Translations under genes and position numbers: made by a program | In this document: piece by piece, positions 29,503 through 39,643 of the stretch | Layout of the letters: every line of letters begins with the position of its first letter | How positions within the stretch are numbered: position 1 is the first letter of the stretch | The notes under the pieces: generated by a model | The model's database searches: none | What the model was told of the DNA's origin: nothing | The model's input: the letters and a program-made list of their open reading frames with translations, nothing else | From: Candidatus Enterococcus leclercqii | Lineage (GTDB): Bacteria; Bacillota; Bacilli; Lactobacillales; Enterococcaceae | Direction of reading: 5' to 3' | Assembly (NCBI RefSeq): GCF_009933135.1 | Contig: NZ_MAEH01000010.1 | Span: forward strand, 1 to 64,000 | DNA: 64,000 nucleotides

Positions 29503-29973
29503 ATGGATATTGGGCAATATGAACAGCAGTTGATTACAATTGCAAAAGAGCTCATCGCATATCTGATTAAAGCTGGTGCCAGCAAAGAGGATGCTCAAGA
29601 TATCTCTCAGGAAGCCTTTGTTAAATTATTGGAAACAGAACTTGTTTTGTCGCCAGATAAATTACGTGCGTGGATGTATCGAGTTGCGATAACCAGATAC
29701 TACAATCTTTATAAGCGGAAGAAGCGCTACCTTGAATTAATTCCAGAAATTATTTCTAAGTCGCAATGGAGTGACATAATACTTCCTGATAGCGGTCTCA
29801 TCACTGCTCTAGGAAAGCTGGAATTAGAAGAAAGTCTACTCATTTTGATGCGCTATGAGCAGGAGCTTAGTGTCCGTCAGATTTCTGTAATACTGGAAAT
29901 TAGCGAGAGTGCGGTGAAAACTCGGTTATTTCGAATCCGAGGCAAGTTAAAACAATTTATTGAAGAGGAGTAA
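29503..29973 (+). CDS. ECF-type RNA polymerase sigma factor
   Basis: A 156-residue sigma-70-family factor of the extracytoplasmic-function class. Region 2 is visible in EDAQDISQEAFVKLLE and LRAWMYRVAITRYYNLYKRKKR, and region 4 in LILMRYEQELSVRQISVILEISESAVKTRLFRIRGKL. It would direct polymerase to stress promoters after release from the next gene's product. The start is the ATG at 29503 behind GGAAGGGGGAG; the longer frame from 29413 has no ribosome site. A TGTAAC about 50 bases upstream could be part of an autoregulated ECF promoter, but no matching -10 is clear. Confidence 0.92.
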   Translation: MDIGQYEQQLITIAKELIAYLIKAGASKEDAQDISQEAFVKLLETELVLSPDKLRAWMYRVAITRYYNLYKRKKRYLELIPEIISKSQWSDIILPDSGLITALGKLELEESLLILMRYEQELSVRQISVILEISESAVKTRLFRIRGKLKQFIEEE

Positions 29974-29979
29974 GGATAG

Positions 29980-30930
29980 ATGGAAAAGTTGGATGTAGAA
30001 TTTGAAAAATTGGCTCGTAAGACAAAACGAAAAAGAACGATAACTACAATACTGATTTCAATAATTTGTGCAGTAATTATTTTTTGTGGCGGAATCTTTG
30101 GAATCGAGTATTTGAGTGGGCAACATCGGCAACAATTGATTGAGAAAGTCGGTATGGAAATTCAAATCAATTCACCTAATGTCCAAACCAAGGGGTGGTC
30201 ATTTTCAAAAGACTCACTTTTTGGAGGGACAGTGATACATGACAGCTATAAGAATATCAATGGCTATTATGTGAAGTGGAGCAATATTTCTTCTAAATAT
30301 TCATGGTTGGGAGCGGACTTTGGTGGCGATAGATCAGATATGATTTACAATCAAACTAGTAAATTCGATATGGATGAGGAAAATTATCAAAAAATTGCTC
30401 ATTTTTACAATAGAAAATTAACAGGGAACAATAAAGAGCCAGAGCGGCAAATTAAAGAATTATCAACGATGACGGGGTATGTCGGTGAGCTAGCGGTTAC
30501 CTTCGATAGAGACTATACGTACCAAGAAATATTGTCATTGATCCCTGATAATTTGATGATTAATTGGTACTGGTTAGGGGTCGCTGGTAAAGATGATCCG
30601 AATCTAAGCGATGAACAGGGCTACTTTGGTATCCAAGCAGAAGACACTGAGGGAACCCTGACTAACGAACAATACGATGAATTTCTTCGTGTCGCCAATA
30701 AGTATGGCAACCTAAAGGAAAATGAAGGAACAAAGCGCTCACCATTATTGCGTATGCTACCAACTGTGACAAAGGAGTACAAGACACTTGCTGCTACAAA
30801 GTTTGCGGGGGTTATCTTGACTGGCAATACCGAAAATTTTGCGCAAATCAGCAACGTCCCATGGATACACGCGTCTTCCATCGGTGCTACGGTTCAGAGA
30901 CTCCCATATATTCAGTCAGCCAAACAATGA
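29980..30930 (+). CDS. Membrane-bound anti-sigma factor
   Basis: A 316-residue protein, six bases after the sigma gene. Residues 1-20 are cytoplasmic and basic, about 20-45 form one membrane helix (TITTILISIICAVIIFCGGIFGIEYL), and the rest is extracellular. This is the layout of the Sigma_reg_N/Sigma_reg_C anti-sigma family. The N-terminal part would hold the sigma factor; the large outer domain would sense an envelope signal. The signal is unknown. Terminator at 30979. Confidence 0.88.
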   Translation: MEKLDVEFEKLARKTKRKRTITTILISIICAVIIFCGGIFGIEYLSGQHRQQLIEKVGMEIQINSPNVQTKGWSFSKDSLFGGTVIHDSYKNINGYYVKWSNISSKYSWLGADFGGDRSDMIYNQTSKFDMDEENYQKIAHFYNRKLTGNNKEPERQIKELSTMTGYVGELAVTFDRDYTYQEILSLIPDNLMINWYWLGVAGKDDPNLSDEQGYFGIQAEDTEGTLTNEQYDEFLRVANKYGNLKENEGTKRSPLLRMLPTVTKEYKTLAATKFAGVILTGNTENFAQISNVPWIHASSIGATVQRLPYIQSAKQ

Positions 30931-30978
30931 ATCGCTGCCGCTTTTCTGGAGTAAAAAAAACGATAGATTACAAATATC

Positions 30979-31010
30979 GGCTCAAACAAGGACTGTTTGA
31001 GTCTTTTTTT
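30979..31010 (+). terminator. Terminator of the sigma/anti-sigma operon
   Basis: CTCAAACA pairs with TGTTTGAG around AGGAC, followed by CTTTTTTT. Confidence 0.85.
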
Positions 31011-31252
31011 ATACTGTTGAATGTACTTTACTTGCAAGGAATTTTATCTCTAGAATAAATTTTTCGAAAGAGCTGCAGCTAAAGTGTTGAGTTTTGCTTC
31101 AGTTAAATACCTTTGTTTGAAATCACGGAAAAGTACAGGGTGCATCGACAATCCCGACTTTTGAATTGCCATTCCCGACATCTGCTTTTTAAAGAATTGT
31201 CTGGCGGTGTTACTATTCGTAAACTGAAGAAAAACAAAGGAGTGTGGCAAGG

Positions 31253-33541
31253 ATGGGGAAAATCGCTGATCGATATTTTGAAGTCGACCCTTGGGTAATA
31301 AAAGAGAGGGGCTTGGATTCGGCCTATAGTGAGGTTGCGGAATCAATTTTTTCTTTAGGCAATGAATATGCCGGTGTTCGTGGCTATCATGAGGAAGGAA
31401 CGACAGATGCTAGCTTGTTGGGCAGCTATTTTAATGGAATTTACGAAAATGGTCGACATTTAAATCGAGTTCAATACAAGGGGATTGTGCAGCGAATTCA
31501 TTTTATGGTAAATACTGTCGATTGGTTGTACACCAGAATCCGACTAGATGGCGAAGCAGTAACAATCGGTCAAAGTCACATCACAGACTTTAGTCGTGAA
31601 TTGGATTTGCGCAGTGGCATTCTGACTAAGAATTATGTGGTGACGTTGTCTAGTGGCAAAGCGGTAAAATTATCTTTTCGTCGTTTTTTGCATATGGAAA
31701 AAGTAGAAAATATGTTCCAAGAAATCACTGTTACCCCTCTTAACGAGCCAGTCACACTGGAAATGAAATTGGGAGCAGACTTTAAAACCAAACATTTCGG
31801 AGAAGATTATCGGTATTGGCAGATTTTAGAAAAGAAAGTCCTGCCTCAAGGTGGCGCAATTTTGGGGGAGACCAACACTACTAAACAGACGCTGTTGTCA
31901 GCCTTCACGCTGGATTACTCGCAAGTACCGGATCAAGTAGCTGATATCAATGAAGAATATTTTGTCGGAAAACAGCTCACGGTTTCTTTGGAGCCGCAGC
32001 AAAAATTTCTTGTACGAAGACACGCAGTGAATATTGCTGAAAAAAGTGGCAAGGGTCAGAAGGATTGGGTTAGTGGACTTGATACGGTAGAAGAAAATTT
32101 CAAGTTGACTTGGGAAACAGCTCAAACTTCCCAACGAGCCTATTGGAAGCGGGTTTGGCAAAATGAAGATATTGAAATCGTGGGAGACGAGGCACAGCAG
32201 CAGGGCATTCGCTTTTGTATTTTTCAATTGAATCAAACCTATCATGGACAAGATCCTCGTAACAATATCGGTGCTAAAGGATTGACCGGTGAAGCCTACA
32301 GTGGACATGCTTTTTGGGATACGGAGACCTGCTGCCTGCCTTATTACCTGTTTTCAAACCTGGAAGCCGCTAAAAATCTTTTGGAGTTTCGTTATCACAC
32401 ACTGGATCAGGCCCGTAACCGTGCCAAAGAACTTGACTGCCAAGGGGCCTGTTATCCTATTGCCACATTAAATGGAAATGAATCCAGCGATTTGTGGCAA
32501 CATGCTTCTTTGCAATTCCAGCCAAGTTCTGGGGTGGCTTTTGCTATTTGGCACTATAGTAAATTTGCCGATGATCGTGCATTTCTCTATCGTCACGGCT
32601 TAGAAATGCTTTTAGAAATCAGCAGATTTATGGTGAGTCGAGGGGATTGGGATCAAAACGGCGAGTACTTTGGGTTGTGGTCTGTCATGGGTCCAGACGA
32701 ATTTCAGATGATGGTCAATCATAATACTTACACCAATCTGATGGCCAAGTTCAGTATTGACTACGCACTGACTTTGCTGAAAGAAGTGCAGCAAAATAGC
32801 CCACGAGACTATGAAGCCATCCTAGCTAAGACGGCAGTGACTGAAGAAGAATTAGCACAATGGCGTCGTTGTTCCGATCACATGAAGATCATTCAAACTG
32901 AAACGGGACTCTTTGAACAACACGAAGGCTTTTTCCAATTGCCGCATGTGGATATCCACAAGATTCCAATTACCGATTTTCCTTTGTATCATCACTGGTC
33001 ATATGATCGAATCTATCGAAACGATATGATCAAGCAGCCAGATGTTCTAATGTTTTTGTTCCTGCTTAATCAGCATTTCACGACTGAAGTTAAACGTGTC
33101 AATTATGATTTTTATGAGCCAAAAACGATTCATGAGTCCTCATTGTCTCCGGCAATTCATTCGATTTTAGCAGCTGAGCTTGGAAAAGAGTCAGAGGCCA
33201 ATTCATTTTTTGAATTCGCTACTCGGATGGATCTTGATAATTACAATCGCAATACAAGAGAAGGGTTGCATACAACGTCGATTGCCGGTGCTTGGATGAA
33301 TATCATTTATGGGTTTGGTGGTGTCCGTAGTGACGCTGACAAGTTAGTAATCGCGCCGACGATCCCACAAGATTGGGACAGTTATTCTTTCCATCTTCAT
33401 TATAAAGGGGCCCATCTTTTCATAGCCGTCACAAAGGCTGACTATCGTATCGATATGATGGACAAAGCTGAGCTATCAATCCTTCTGCAGGGCAAAGAGG
33501 TTCTTTTAAAAGAGGGGAGCAATACCTTCAACTGGGGATAA
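31253..33541 (+). CDS. GH65 disaccharide phosphorylase (first)
   Basis: A 762-residue glycoside hydrolase family 65 protein with an N-terminal beta-sandwich, a linker and the (alpha/alpha)6 barrel. The general-acid glutamate lies in MGPDEFQMMVNHNTYTN (E483), and SGHAFWDTETCCLPYYL and KQPDVLMFLFLL are family motifs. These enzymes split alpha-linked disaccharides with phosphate to give beta-glucose 1-phosphate. The DEF-QMMV variant after GPD differs from the DEYHE of maltose phosphorylase, so the linkage specificity is open. The ATG at 31253 is ten bases after AAAGGAG; the GTG at 31244 is too close to it. First of a pair with the next gene. Confidence 0.88.
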   Translation: MGKIADRYFEVDPWVIKERGLDSAYSEVAESIFSLGNEYAGVRGYHEEGTTDASLLGSYFNGIYENGRHLNRVQYKGIVQRIHFMVNTVDWLYTRIRLDGEAVTIGQSHITDFSRELDLRSGILTKNYVVTLSSGKAVKLSFRRFLHMEKVENMFQEITVTPLNEPVTLEMKLGADFKTKHFGEDYRYWQILEKKVLPQGGAILGETNTTKQTLLSAFTLDYSQVPDQVADINEEYFVGKQLTVSLEPQQKFLVRRHAVNIAEKSGKGQKDWVSGLDTVEENFKLTWETAQTSQRAYWKRVWQNEDIEIVGDEAQQQGIRFCIFQLNQTYHGQDPRNNIGAKGLTGEAYSGHAFWDTETCCLPYYLFSNLEAAKNLLEFRYHTLDQARNRAKELDCQGACYPIATLNGNESSDLWQHASLQFQPSSGVAFAIWHYSKFADDRAFLYRHGLEMLLEISRFMVSRGDWDQNGEYFGLWSVMGPDEFQMMVNHNTYTNLMAKFSIDYALTLLKEVQQNSPRDYEAILAKTAVTEEELAQWRRCSDHMKIIQTETGLFEQHEGFFQLPHVDIHKIPITDFPLYHHWSYDRIYRNDMIKQPDVLMFLFLLNQHFTTEVKRVNYDFYEPKTIHESSLSPAIHSILAAELGKESEANSFFEFATRMDLDNYNRNTREGLHTTSIAGAWMNIIYGFGGVRSDADKLVIAPTIPQDWDSYSFHLHYKGAHLFIAVTKADYRIDMMDKAELSILLQGKEVLLKEGSNTFNWG

Positions 33542-33617
33542 GAAAAGGCGTGAGGCTTGAATTTGATGGCCAAAATCAACAATTCACAGTTAAGAAGAGA
33601 AAATCCTAGTCTCAAAA

Positions 33618-33654
33618 AGCAAGTCCATTATCAAAGAGCAATAATGGACTTGCT
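33618..33654 (+). other. Strong intercistronic hairpin between the GH65 genes
   Basis: AGCAAGTCCATTAT and ATAATGGACTTGCT pair perfectly over 14 bases with a nine-base loop, ending five bases before the AAGGAG of the next gene. There is no T-tract. It probably shields or separates the two halves of one mRNA, or is an incomplete terminator. Confidence 0.8.
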
Positions 33655-33669
33655 AGAAAGGAGCAGAAG

Positions 33670-35853
33670 ATGCAACATATTTTGACGGAAGATGGCTTTC
33701 AGCCGGAAGCTGCGGTGCATTTTGGTAACAAATTTTTGGTAGCAAACGGATATTTGGGTGTCCGAGGAACTTTGGAAGAATACACCAAAGAGGAATTAAC
33801 TGCAATCAATCTTGCTGGTTTATACGATCAGGTTCCAGATAAGTGGCGTGAACCAGTCAATGCGCCGAATCCTTTCTTTACGTTCATTCGTGTAGCTCAA
33901 CAACTGGTGAGCGTCAAAACGCAGGTGCCAGTGTCCCACAGCCAAAGTCTGGATCTATATACAGCTATCCACCAGCGACGTTCAGAGTTTGCTGTTAAAA
34001 ACAACCACATTACGATTGAAGCCAAACGAACAGCTTCAGCGGCAGAAGTCCACACTTTATTGCTGGATTACCAAGTAACCGTTACAGAAAAGACGACCTT
34101 GGAGATTGTTACCGGAATTGACGGAGACATTTGGGATATCAATGGTCCCCACTTGCAGGACTATCAGATGGAATCTGGTCAGATTTTACAGTTGACAGCT
34201 GCGACTCAAGAAAGCGGCCAACAGGTTTCTGTTGGGGAAAAAGTTTTTAGCGAGACGCCGCATGAAGAATATTTCACTGTCGATCAAAAACACTTATTAC
34301 GACATTTGTCATTCAAACTGGACGCAGGTGAGACGGTCAAAATCAGTAAATTGATTAAGATCTACCATAGCGGTGAGCAACAGAATCCACAAAGAGCATG
34401 CCGAGAAAGTTTGGTAACAGCGACAGCAAAAGATATTCAACAAGCTTGGGAAGCCCACAAAAAAGTTTGGCAAGCACGTTGGGCACTGACAGATATAGAA
34501 ATTGCCGGTGATGAGGCGGCAGATTTTGCCTTGAGGTATAGCCTGTACCAGCTACAAATTATCGCTCCTCATCATTGCAGCGGACTATCCATTCCTGCCC
34601 GCGGTCTTTCCGGTCAGACCTATAAAGGTGCTGTTTTCTGGGATACAGAGATGTTTATGATGCCGTTCTTTTTGCATCATGATACAGAACTGGTTCGAAA
34701 TCTGTTACAATATCGGATTGACAGTCTGACTGAAGCACGAAAAAAAGCCGCTTCATACGGCTATCGCGGTGTATTTTTTGCTTGGGAATCTCAAGAAGGC
34801 GGCTTTGATGCTACTAGTGATTACAATGTGGTAGATGTTTTTACTAAACGCCCACAGAGGACTTATTTTAAAGACAAGCAGATCCATATTTCTGGCGATA
34901 TTGTCTATGCTCTAAAACAGTATTTTCAATATACAGGTGATGATCAACTACTACTTGCAGGTGGTTTGGAATTAGCATTGGAGGCTGCCCGTTTCTATTT
35001 GTCTTACTTATATTACAAGCCGGAAAAGGATCATTATGAATTGATCGATGTTCTCGGTCCAGATGAGTATCATGAGCGGGTGTACAACAATGCTTACACC
35101 TCTAAGATCGCACAGTTTACGATGACAGCCGTACTTCAGTTGACCGAAGAGCTGAGGAGTCGTCACCCAGAAGCAGTGACAGAGATTTTGGAGAAACTAA
35201 CTTTTTCAGAGGATCTAGCCGCATTAAAAATCATGGCACCGAAGATATTTGTACCCAAACCGGCTGCTTCTACTGGACTGATTGAGCAGTTCGATGGCTA
35301 TTTCAAACTGGAGGATACTCTTCCAAAAATTCTGAAACAGCGCTTGCTAGACCCTAAAGAATACTGGGGCGGGGCTTATGGAGTGGCTAGCGATACGCAA
35401 GTCATTAAACAAGCAGATGTAATTATGCTCCAGTACTTATTCAGCAATGAGTACACGCAAGAGGAGCTGACCAAAAATTGGCAATATTACGAGCCTCGAA
35501 CTGAGCACGGGTCATCTTTGAGTGCGTGTATCTATGGGTTAACAGCTTGCTTGATTGGAAAAGAGGAGTGGGCTTACGACTATTTCATGAAGACAGCAGA
35601 GGTAGATCTAACCGGTGAAAGCAAAAGCTTCGCTGGTGACTTATATATTGGTGGGACGCATCCAGCAGCTAATGGTGGGGCTTGGATGGTAGCAGTTCTA
35701 GGTTTTTGTGGGCTGAAGATTACCAAAAACGGGATTCAATCACAACCACGACTGCCGCAAAAATGGCGACAAGTAAGTTTTAAGATTTGCTATCAAGGGC
35801 AAACTTACCAGATTAACTGTAGCCACGAGGGCAGTCAGATGACAATTATCTAA
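33670..35853 (+). CDS. GH65 disaccharide phosphorylase (second)
   Basis: A 727-residue GH65 paralogue of the preceding gene but clearly diverged. It keeps the classic LGPDEYHERVYNNAYTS with the general acid E466, YKGAVFWDTEMFMMPFFL, and KQADVIMLQYLF. DEYHE is the form found in maltose, trehalose and kojibiose phosphorylases; I cannot pick one. The pair of phosphorylases next to an Lpl-type importer suggests that oligosaccharides with two linkages, or of differing length, are degraded. ATG follows GAAAGGAGCAGAAG. A bidirectional terminator follows at 35908. Confidence 0.9.
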   Translation: MQHILTEDGFQPEAAVHFGNKFLVANGYLGVRGTLEEYTKEELTAINLAGLYDQVPDKWREPVNAPNPFFTFIRVAQQLVSVKTQVPVSHSQSLDLYTAIHQRRSEFAVKNNHITIEAKRTASAAEVHTLLLDYQVTVTEKTTLEIVTGIDGDIWDINGPHLQDYQMESGQILQLTAATQESGQQVSVGEKVFSETPHEEYFTVDQKHLLRHLSFKLDAGETVKISKLIKIYHSGEQQNPQRACRESLVTATAKDIQQAWEAHKKVWQARWALTDIEIAGDEAADFALRYSLYQLQIIAPHHCSGLSIPARGLSGQTYKGAVFWDTEMFMMPFFLHHDTELVRNLLQYRIDSLTEARKKAASYGYRGVFFAWESQEGGFDATSDYNVVDVFTKRPQRTYFKDKQIHISGDIVYALKQYFQYTGDDQLLLAGGLELALEAARFYLSYLYYKPEKDHYELIDVLGPDEYHERVYNNAYTSKIAQFTMTAVLQLTEELRSRHPEAVTEILEKLTFSEDLAALKIMAPKIFVPKPAASTGLIEQFDGYFKLEDTLPKILKQRLLDPKEYWGGAYGVASDTQVIKQADVIMLQYLFSNEYTQEELTKNWQYYEPRTEHGSSLSACIYGLTACLIGKEEWAYDYFMKTAEVDLTGESKSFAGDLYIGGTHPAANGGAWMVAVLGFCGLKITKNGIQSQPRLPQKWRQVSFKICYQGQTYQINCSHEGSQMTII

Positions 35854-35907
35854 TCAAAAAGCAAAGATAAGTCAGGTTTAGCCCTTTTGAAAATGTATTA
35901 CAAAACC

Positions 35908-35957
35908 AAAAAAGACGAACGACAGCACATCAAATTGGCCGTTGTTCGTCTTTTTTT
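35908..35957. terminator. Bidirectional terminator between GH65 and yesN genes
   Basis: AAAAAAGACGAACGAC pairs with GTTGTTCGTCTTTTTTT around a 16-base loop. It lies between convergent genes. Confidence 0.9.
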
Positions 35958-36051
35958 AGTTCACTGCCCCAAAAACCTGCAGCTCGGCATCAGGCTGGAA
36001 AAACTTCATGCGCTTGCTATCCTCAGCTTATGAACAACGCCAGACACGACA

Positions 36052-37638
36052 CTAGCCGACTGTTTCTTGGGGGCTGTTGCGGTATTCTACCGGTGTAATG
36101 CCAACTTCTTTTTTGAAAATTTTAGTGAAATAGGAATAGTTGTCATAGCCTACTGCACTAGCAATCTGATAGATAGGTTCATCGGAGTGTAGTAACAGAC
36201 TCTTGGCTAAGCCTAATCGTTTTTCGGTGATATAGCTTACCAGGGTCTGACCCGTCTCTTTTTTGAAGACGCGTGCCAAGTGGTCTTCGCTTAAATAGAC
36301 AATCTCTGCCAATGCTTTACGGTTCAAATCCTCGGTAAAATGCTTGTCAATATAAGTGATTAAAATATTGGCAATCGATTGTTTGGATTCGGTTAAACGA
36401 ATGTAGTCGCGAGCGGTATCAAAATAGTAAGTCAAGTACTCTAGAAAAGCCTCTAACGAATTGTAACAACGCTGTAAACGATAGTCGTGCTGGGGATTTT
36501 GGAAAAGCTTATGGGCTAAAATTCCTTTTGAATCTAAGAAGATTCCAGTTTTCTGAGTGATATCCAAGCGCAGACTTTTTAGGACACCTGCGGCTACCAA
36601 TCCTTGGAACTCAAAGGTTTTGATTTGATCTGCCAGCTCACTGCGAATTTGGCAAGAATCTGCGCTCAGTAAGAGATTGGCAGTTTCTATCGGTATCTCG
36701 TGATAGCTTGGCAGCTCCGGCAAACTGCCTCGAAGTAGATATAGACTTTGCGCGTGACCAACCGTTTTTTCCAGAAAGCTATACAGAAGTTTGGTCTGAG
36801 GCAAGATAGTCTCCAAGATAGCTGTTTCTCCGGCTACAATCTGGATATCATGTTGGGTAATTTCAGCCAATCGCTCCCGAAAGAACTTGAGCTTTCCCGG
36901 TAAATCTGCACTTTGACTCTGAGGAATTTTCAACAGCAGAAAATATTTTTCCGCGCAGTTGTCTAACTTGAAGAGTGCGGCTAAGCGGTAAGGGAACTCC
37001 ATCTGCAATAAATCATCTACTGCTGTTTTTAGTAGTTCGCTCCAAGTGATTTCGCTGGCAGAGAGTTCAGAAAATGCTACTTTCAAACTGATAATTAGTG
37101 GTAATAAGCGTTGATCAGGTTCCAACCGAATACTCATCTTTTGGATATCATCAATAAAGGAGGCTTGTTGTTCTGCTGTCCGCTGCGGCTTTCGCAGGTG
37201 ATCATACCAGAAAGTCCGTTCCAACAGATAGCGGTCATTCGGATTCAAGATCGTGGTCTGCTTTTTATCTAGAATTTTACGGACAGCCTTTTTAATGATC
37301 AATTCCAGTTTGTCGTATTCAATAGGTTTCAGATAATACTCAAAACTCTCCAACTCGATGGCTTTTTGTGCATAATTGAAATCGGCATAATTGGTCAAAA
37401 AAATCGCCTGAACATCATACTTTTCTTGCCGAATCCAAGAAAGCAGCTCCAAACCGCTGCCACGGGGCATTTCAATATCACTAATCAGCAAGTCAATTCG
37501 CTGATCTTTAAGTACAGCTTGTGCTTGTTGCATGTTAAAGGCGCTGAAGACCTGCTGAATTCCGAGGTCTGCCCAATGGATTTTTTCTTGTAAGGCTTTG
37601 ATGATATACCGGTCATCGTCCACTAACAAAATATTCAT
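36052..37638 (-). CDS. YesN-type response regulator with AraC output domain
   Basis: A 528-residue response regulator. The receiver domain holds MNILLVDDDR, the phosphoacceptor in LLISDIEMPRGSG (D54) and YYLKPIEYDKLE. The middle ~260 residues are a variable linker. The last ~100 residues are an AraC-type DNA-binding domain with YLSEDHLARVFKKETGQ and IYQIASAVGYDNYSYFTKIFKKEVG. With the adjacent YesM-type kinase it forms a system that typically activates a neighbouring carbohydrate importer, here the divergent Lpl-type genes at 39644. It is 49 bases downstream of the kinase gene. Confidence 0.92.
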   Translation of the reverse strand: MNILLVDDDRYIIKALQEKIHWADLGIQQVFSAFNMQQAQAVLKDQRIDLLISDIEMPRGSGLELLSWIRQEKYDVQAIFLTNYADFNYAQKAIELESFEYYLKPIEYDKLELIIKKAVRKILDKKQTTILNPNDRYLLERTFWYDHLRKPQRTAEQQASFIDDIQKMSIRLEPDQRLLPLIISLKVAFSELSASEITWSELLKTAVDDLLQMEFPYRLAALFKLDNCAEKYFLLLKIPQSQSADLPGKLKFFRERLAEITQHDIQIVAGETAILETILPQTKLLYSFLEKTVGHAQSLYLLRGSLPELPSYHEIPIETANLLLSADSCQIRSELADQIKTFEFQGLVAAGVLKSLRLDITQKTGIFLDSKGILAHKLFQNPQHDYRLQRCYNSLEAFLEYLTYYFDTARDYIRLTESKQSIANILITYIDKHFTEDLNRKALAEIVYLSEDHLARVFKKETGQTLVSYITEKRLGLAKSLLLHSDEPIYQIASAVGYDNYSYFTKIFKKEVGITPVEYRNSPQETVG

Positions 37639-37687
37639 TTCCTATTTCTCCTCCTGAGTGATGTAAAATGCTGGAACGAGCGGCTGG

Positions 37688-39373
37688 TTAAGCGTCAGCT
37701 GAAGGTTCGGAAAGATCCTTAAAAGGAATGACTAGCTGTATCCAAGTGCCATGTCCTTTTTGATTTTTGAAAGACAGCTTGTATTTGGAACCATACAATA
37801 AATCCAAACGTTCCCCGGCATTTGTCAAGCCAACGTGTTTTCCCTCTGGGGTGACTAGCGATTTACGCTGAGTAAGCTTTTCTAGAACTTCTGGCGGAAA
37901 ACCGTAGCCATTGTCCTTGATGGTGACAGCGTAATGAGACTTTGCCTGATTGGCAAACCCAACGTCAATGTCGATGACTAAGTTTTCATCGACGGTATAA
38001 GAATGTTTGACGGCATTTTCGATAAAGGTTTGCAAAATTAGTGGTGGAATAGCAGCTTGCAACAGATTTTTATCTAAGCGTAGATAGGTTTTCAAGCTGT
38101 CACCATAGCGTAGTTTTTGTACTGTCAAATAGTCTTCGATATGGCTCAGTTCATCGGCTAAGGGAACAAAATCTTGATTGGATTGAAAGAGGTACCGCAG
38201 ATATTTAGAGGTGGAGAGAGTGAGCTCCTCGATTTCATGGTAGTTCTCTGTTTGGACCATGCTGTGAATGGTCGAGAGGATATTTAAATAAAAATGCGGC
38301 TGAATCTGTGTTCGTAAATAATTCAGTTCCATCCGTTTTTGTTCCAGCTCAGATTCGTAAACATTGATTCTAAGATTTTGCATCTCTCGTACCATGCCGG
38401 TAATTTGATCATTGGCATTGTCCAGTTCAGCGATTCCTTCGTCGATTAAAAGAACGGGTTCTTCATTGGAGATCCGAATCAGCCGGTCGGTAAATCGTCT
38501 CACTGGTCGGATTACCCGTGTCTGAATATAAAAGAGCATAAACAACGACAATCCGCCGATCAAAATCGGTAGCAGTAGCATCAAAAGCTGTAATAGAATC
38601 ATATTCTTGAAGGCAGATGGATAGTCAATCGCTACAAAAACGTCAAAAGGCAGCTGCGTGTCGGTTTTTTGAAAGGTCAATATGGGGTTGCCGAAAAGAA
38701 GATTAGCAGCACCGACACCAGGATTTTCAGGCCTTGTAGTAGTTACCATTCCTCTATCCCCGACCTCAATAGTCTTTAAGGGGGCTAATATTTTTTCAGT
38801 TGCTACCACTGCATAAATGGTTTTTCCTTCGTAATTGACGCTGCGATAGAGATACTCTTCATTGTAAAAAGTCACTTTGTCCCAATTATTGCTAGCGCCA
38901 CTGGTAGTGATTTGACGCTTGGGTTCTAAAAAAAACTTCTCCAGCTGCTGATAGGCACTGTAATCGATATGGATAGCCGAAGCATTGGTAAATCGCTGAT
39001 TATCGGCAGTAGATACCAGAAAGGTCCAATCGACATTGGTTGAATACATAAAATCAGTAACCCGAGTGCGAAGCTTGCGCAAGCCAGTGTCGAACTCGTT
39101 GTGGCTGGTACTTTTTGAAATCTCATCAATGGAAGGCTCATGAAGTGCACTCCAAAATAGGAAGTGATCCACGGCATTCAACTCTTTTTGCAAAGACCCA
39201 GCATAGATTTGGACGGAGCTTGAGAGTTGGTTGATGTTTTGTTTATGAATTGTACTGATACTTAAAAAACTCAAGATAAAGTTAATAATCAAAATCGGAA
39301 TTAGCAAGATAATCAGCATCTTAGCGTAATAATCGATGGAATGACTGGAATTGGTGATTTTGATATTCTGCAT
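37688..39373 (-). CDS. YesM-type sensor histidine kinase
   Basis: A 561-residue membrane kinase. There is a hydrophobic helix at 17-40, an extracellular sensor region (about 41-255), a second helix at 256-283, a HAMP-like linker (RVIRPVRRFTDRLIRI), the His-kinase motif TQIQPHFYLNILSTIH (H360) and an HATPase domain (FIENAVKHS, DNGYGFP, GLTNAGERLDLLYG). This is the LytS/YesM family, in which the kinase phosphorylates an AraC-type regulator after sensing extracellular sugar or solute-binding protein. Promoter-like TATAAT on the minus strand at 39394-39399. Divergent from the importer genes. Confidence 0.92.
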   Translation of the reverse strand: MQNIKITNSSHSIDYYAKMLIILLIPILIINFILSFLSISTIHKQNINQLSSSVQIYAGSLQKELNAVDHFLFWSALHEPSIDEISKSTSHNEFDTGLRKLRTRVTDFMYSTNVDWTFLVSTADNQRFTNASAIHIDYSAYQQLEKFFLEPKRQITTSGASNNWDKVTFYNEEYLYRSVNYEGKTIYAVVATEKILAPLKTIEVGDRGMVTTTRPENPGVGAANLLFGNPILTFQKTDTQLPFDVFVAIDYPSAFKNMILLQLLMLLLPILIGGLSLFMLFYIQTRVIRPVRRFTDRLIRISNEEPVLLIDEGIAELDNANDQITGMVREMQNLRINVYESELEQKRMELNYLRTQIQPHFYLNILSTIHSMVQTENYHEIEELTLSTSKYLRYLFQSNQDFVPLADELSHIEDYLTVQKLRYGDSLKTYLRLDKNLLQAAIPPLILQTFIENAVKHSYTVDENLVIDIDVGFANQAKSHYAVTIKDNGYGFPPEVLEKLTQRKSLVTPEGKHVGLTNAGERLDLLYGSKYKLSFKNQKGHGTWIQLVIPFKDLSEPSADA

Positions 39374-39643
39374 GCGTTTTCACCTCTCTTCTTATTATAC
39401 TGTATTTCACTTTGGTGCCGGTTGCACTTTTACGACAGCTTTTTGTCAGTTGTCGGAATTGTACACAATGAATAGTAAGCGGATTCACATCATGACGGAA
39501 TTCTGCCTGAGAAGGCTATTGATTGTTCTATAACCTAAAATGCTGCCCCGCTATAATCAAAAGTGTAAAAGGGAGTCGGCGGACTTGCTAGTGTAATAAC
39601 GGCCTGCTGATTGAAAAAGAGGAATAAGGAGGAGACAAAGTTT

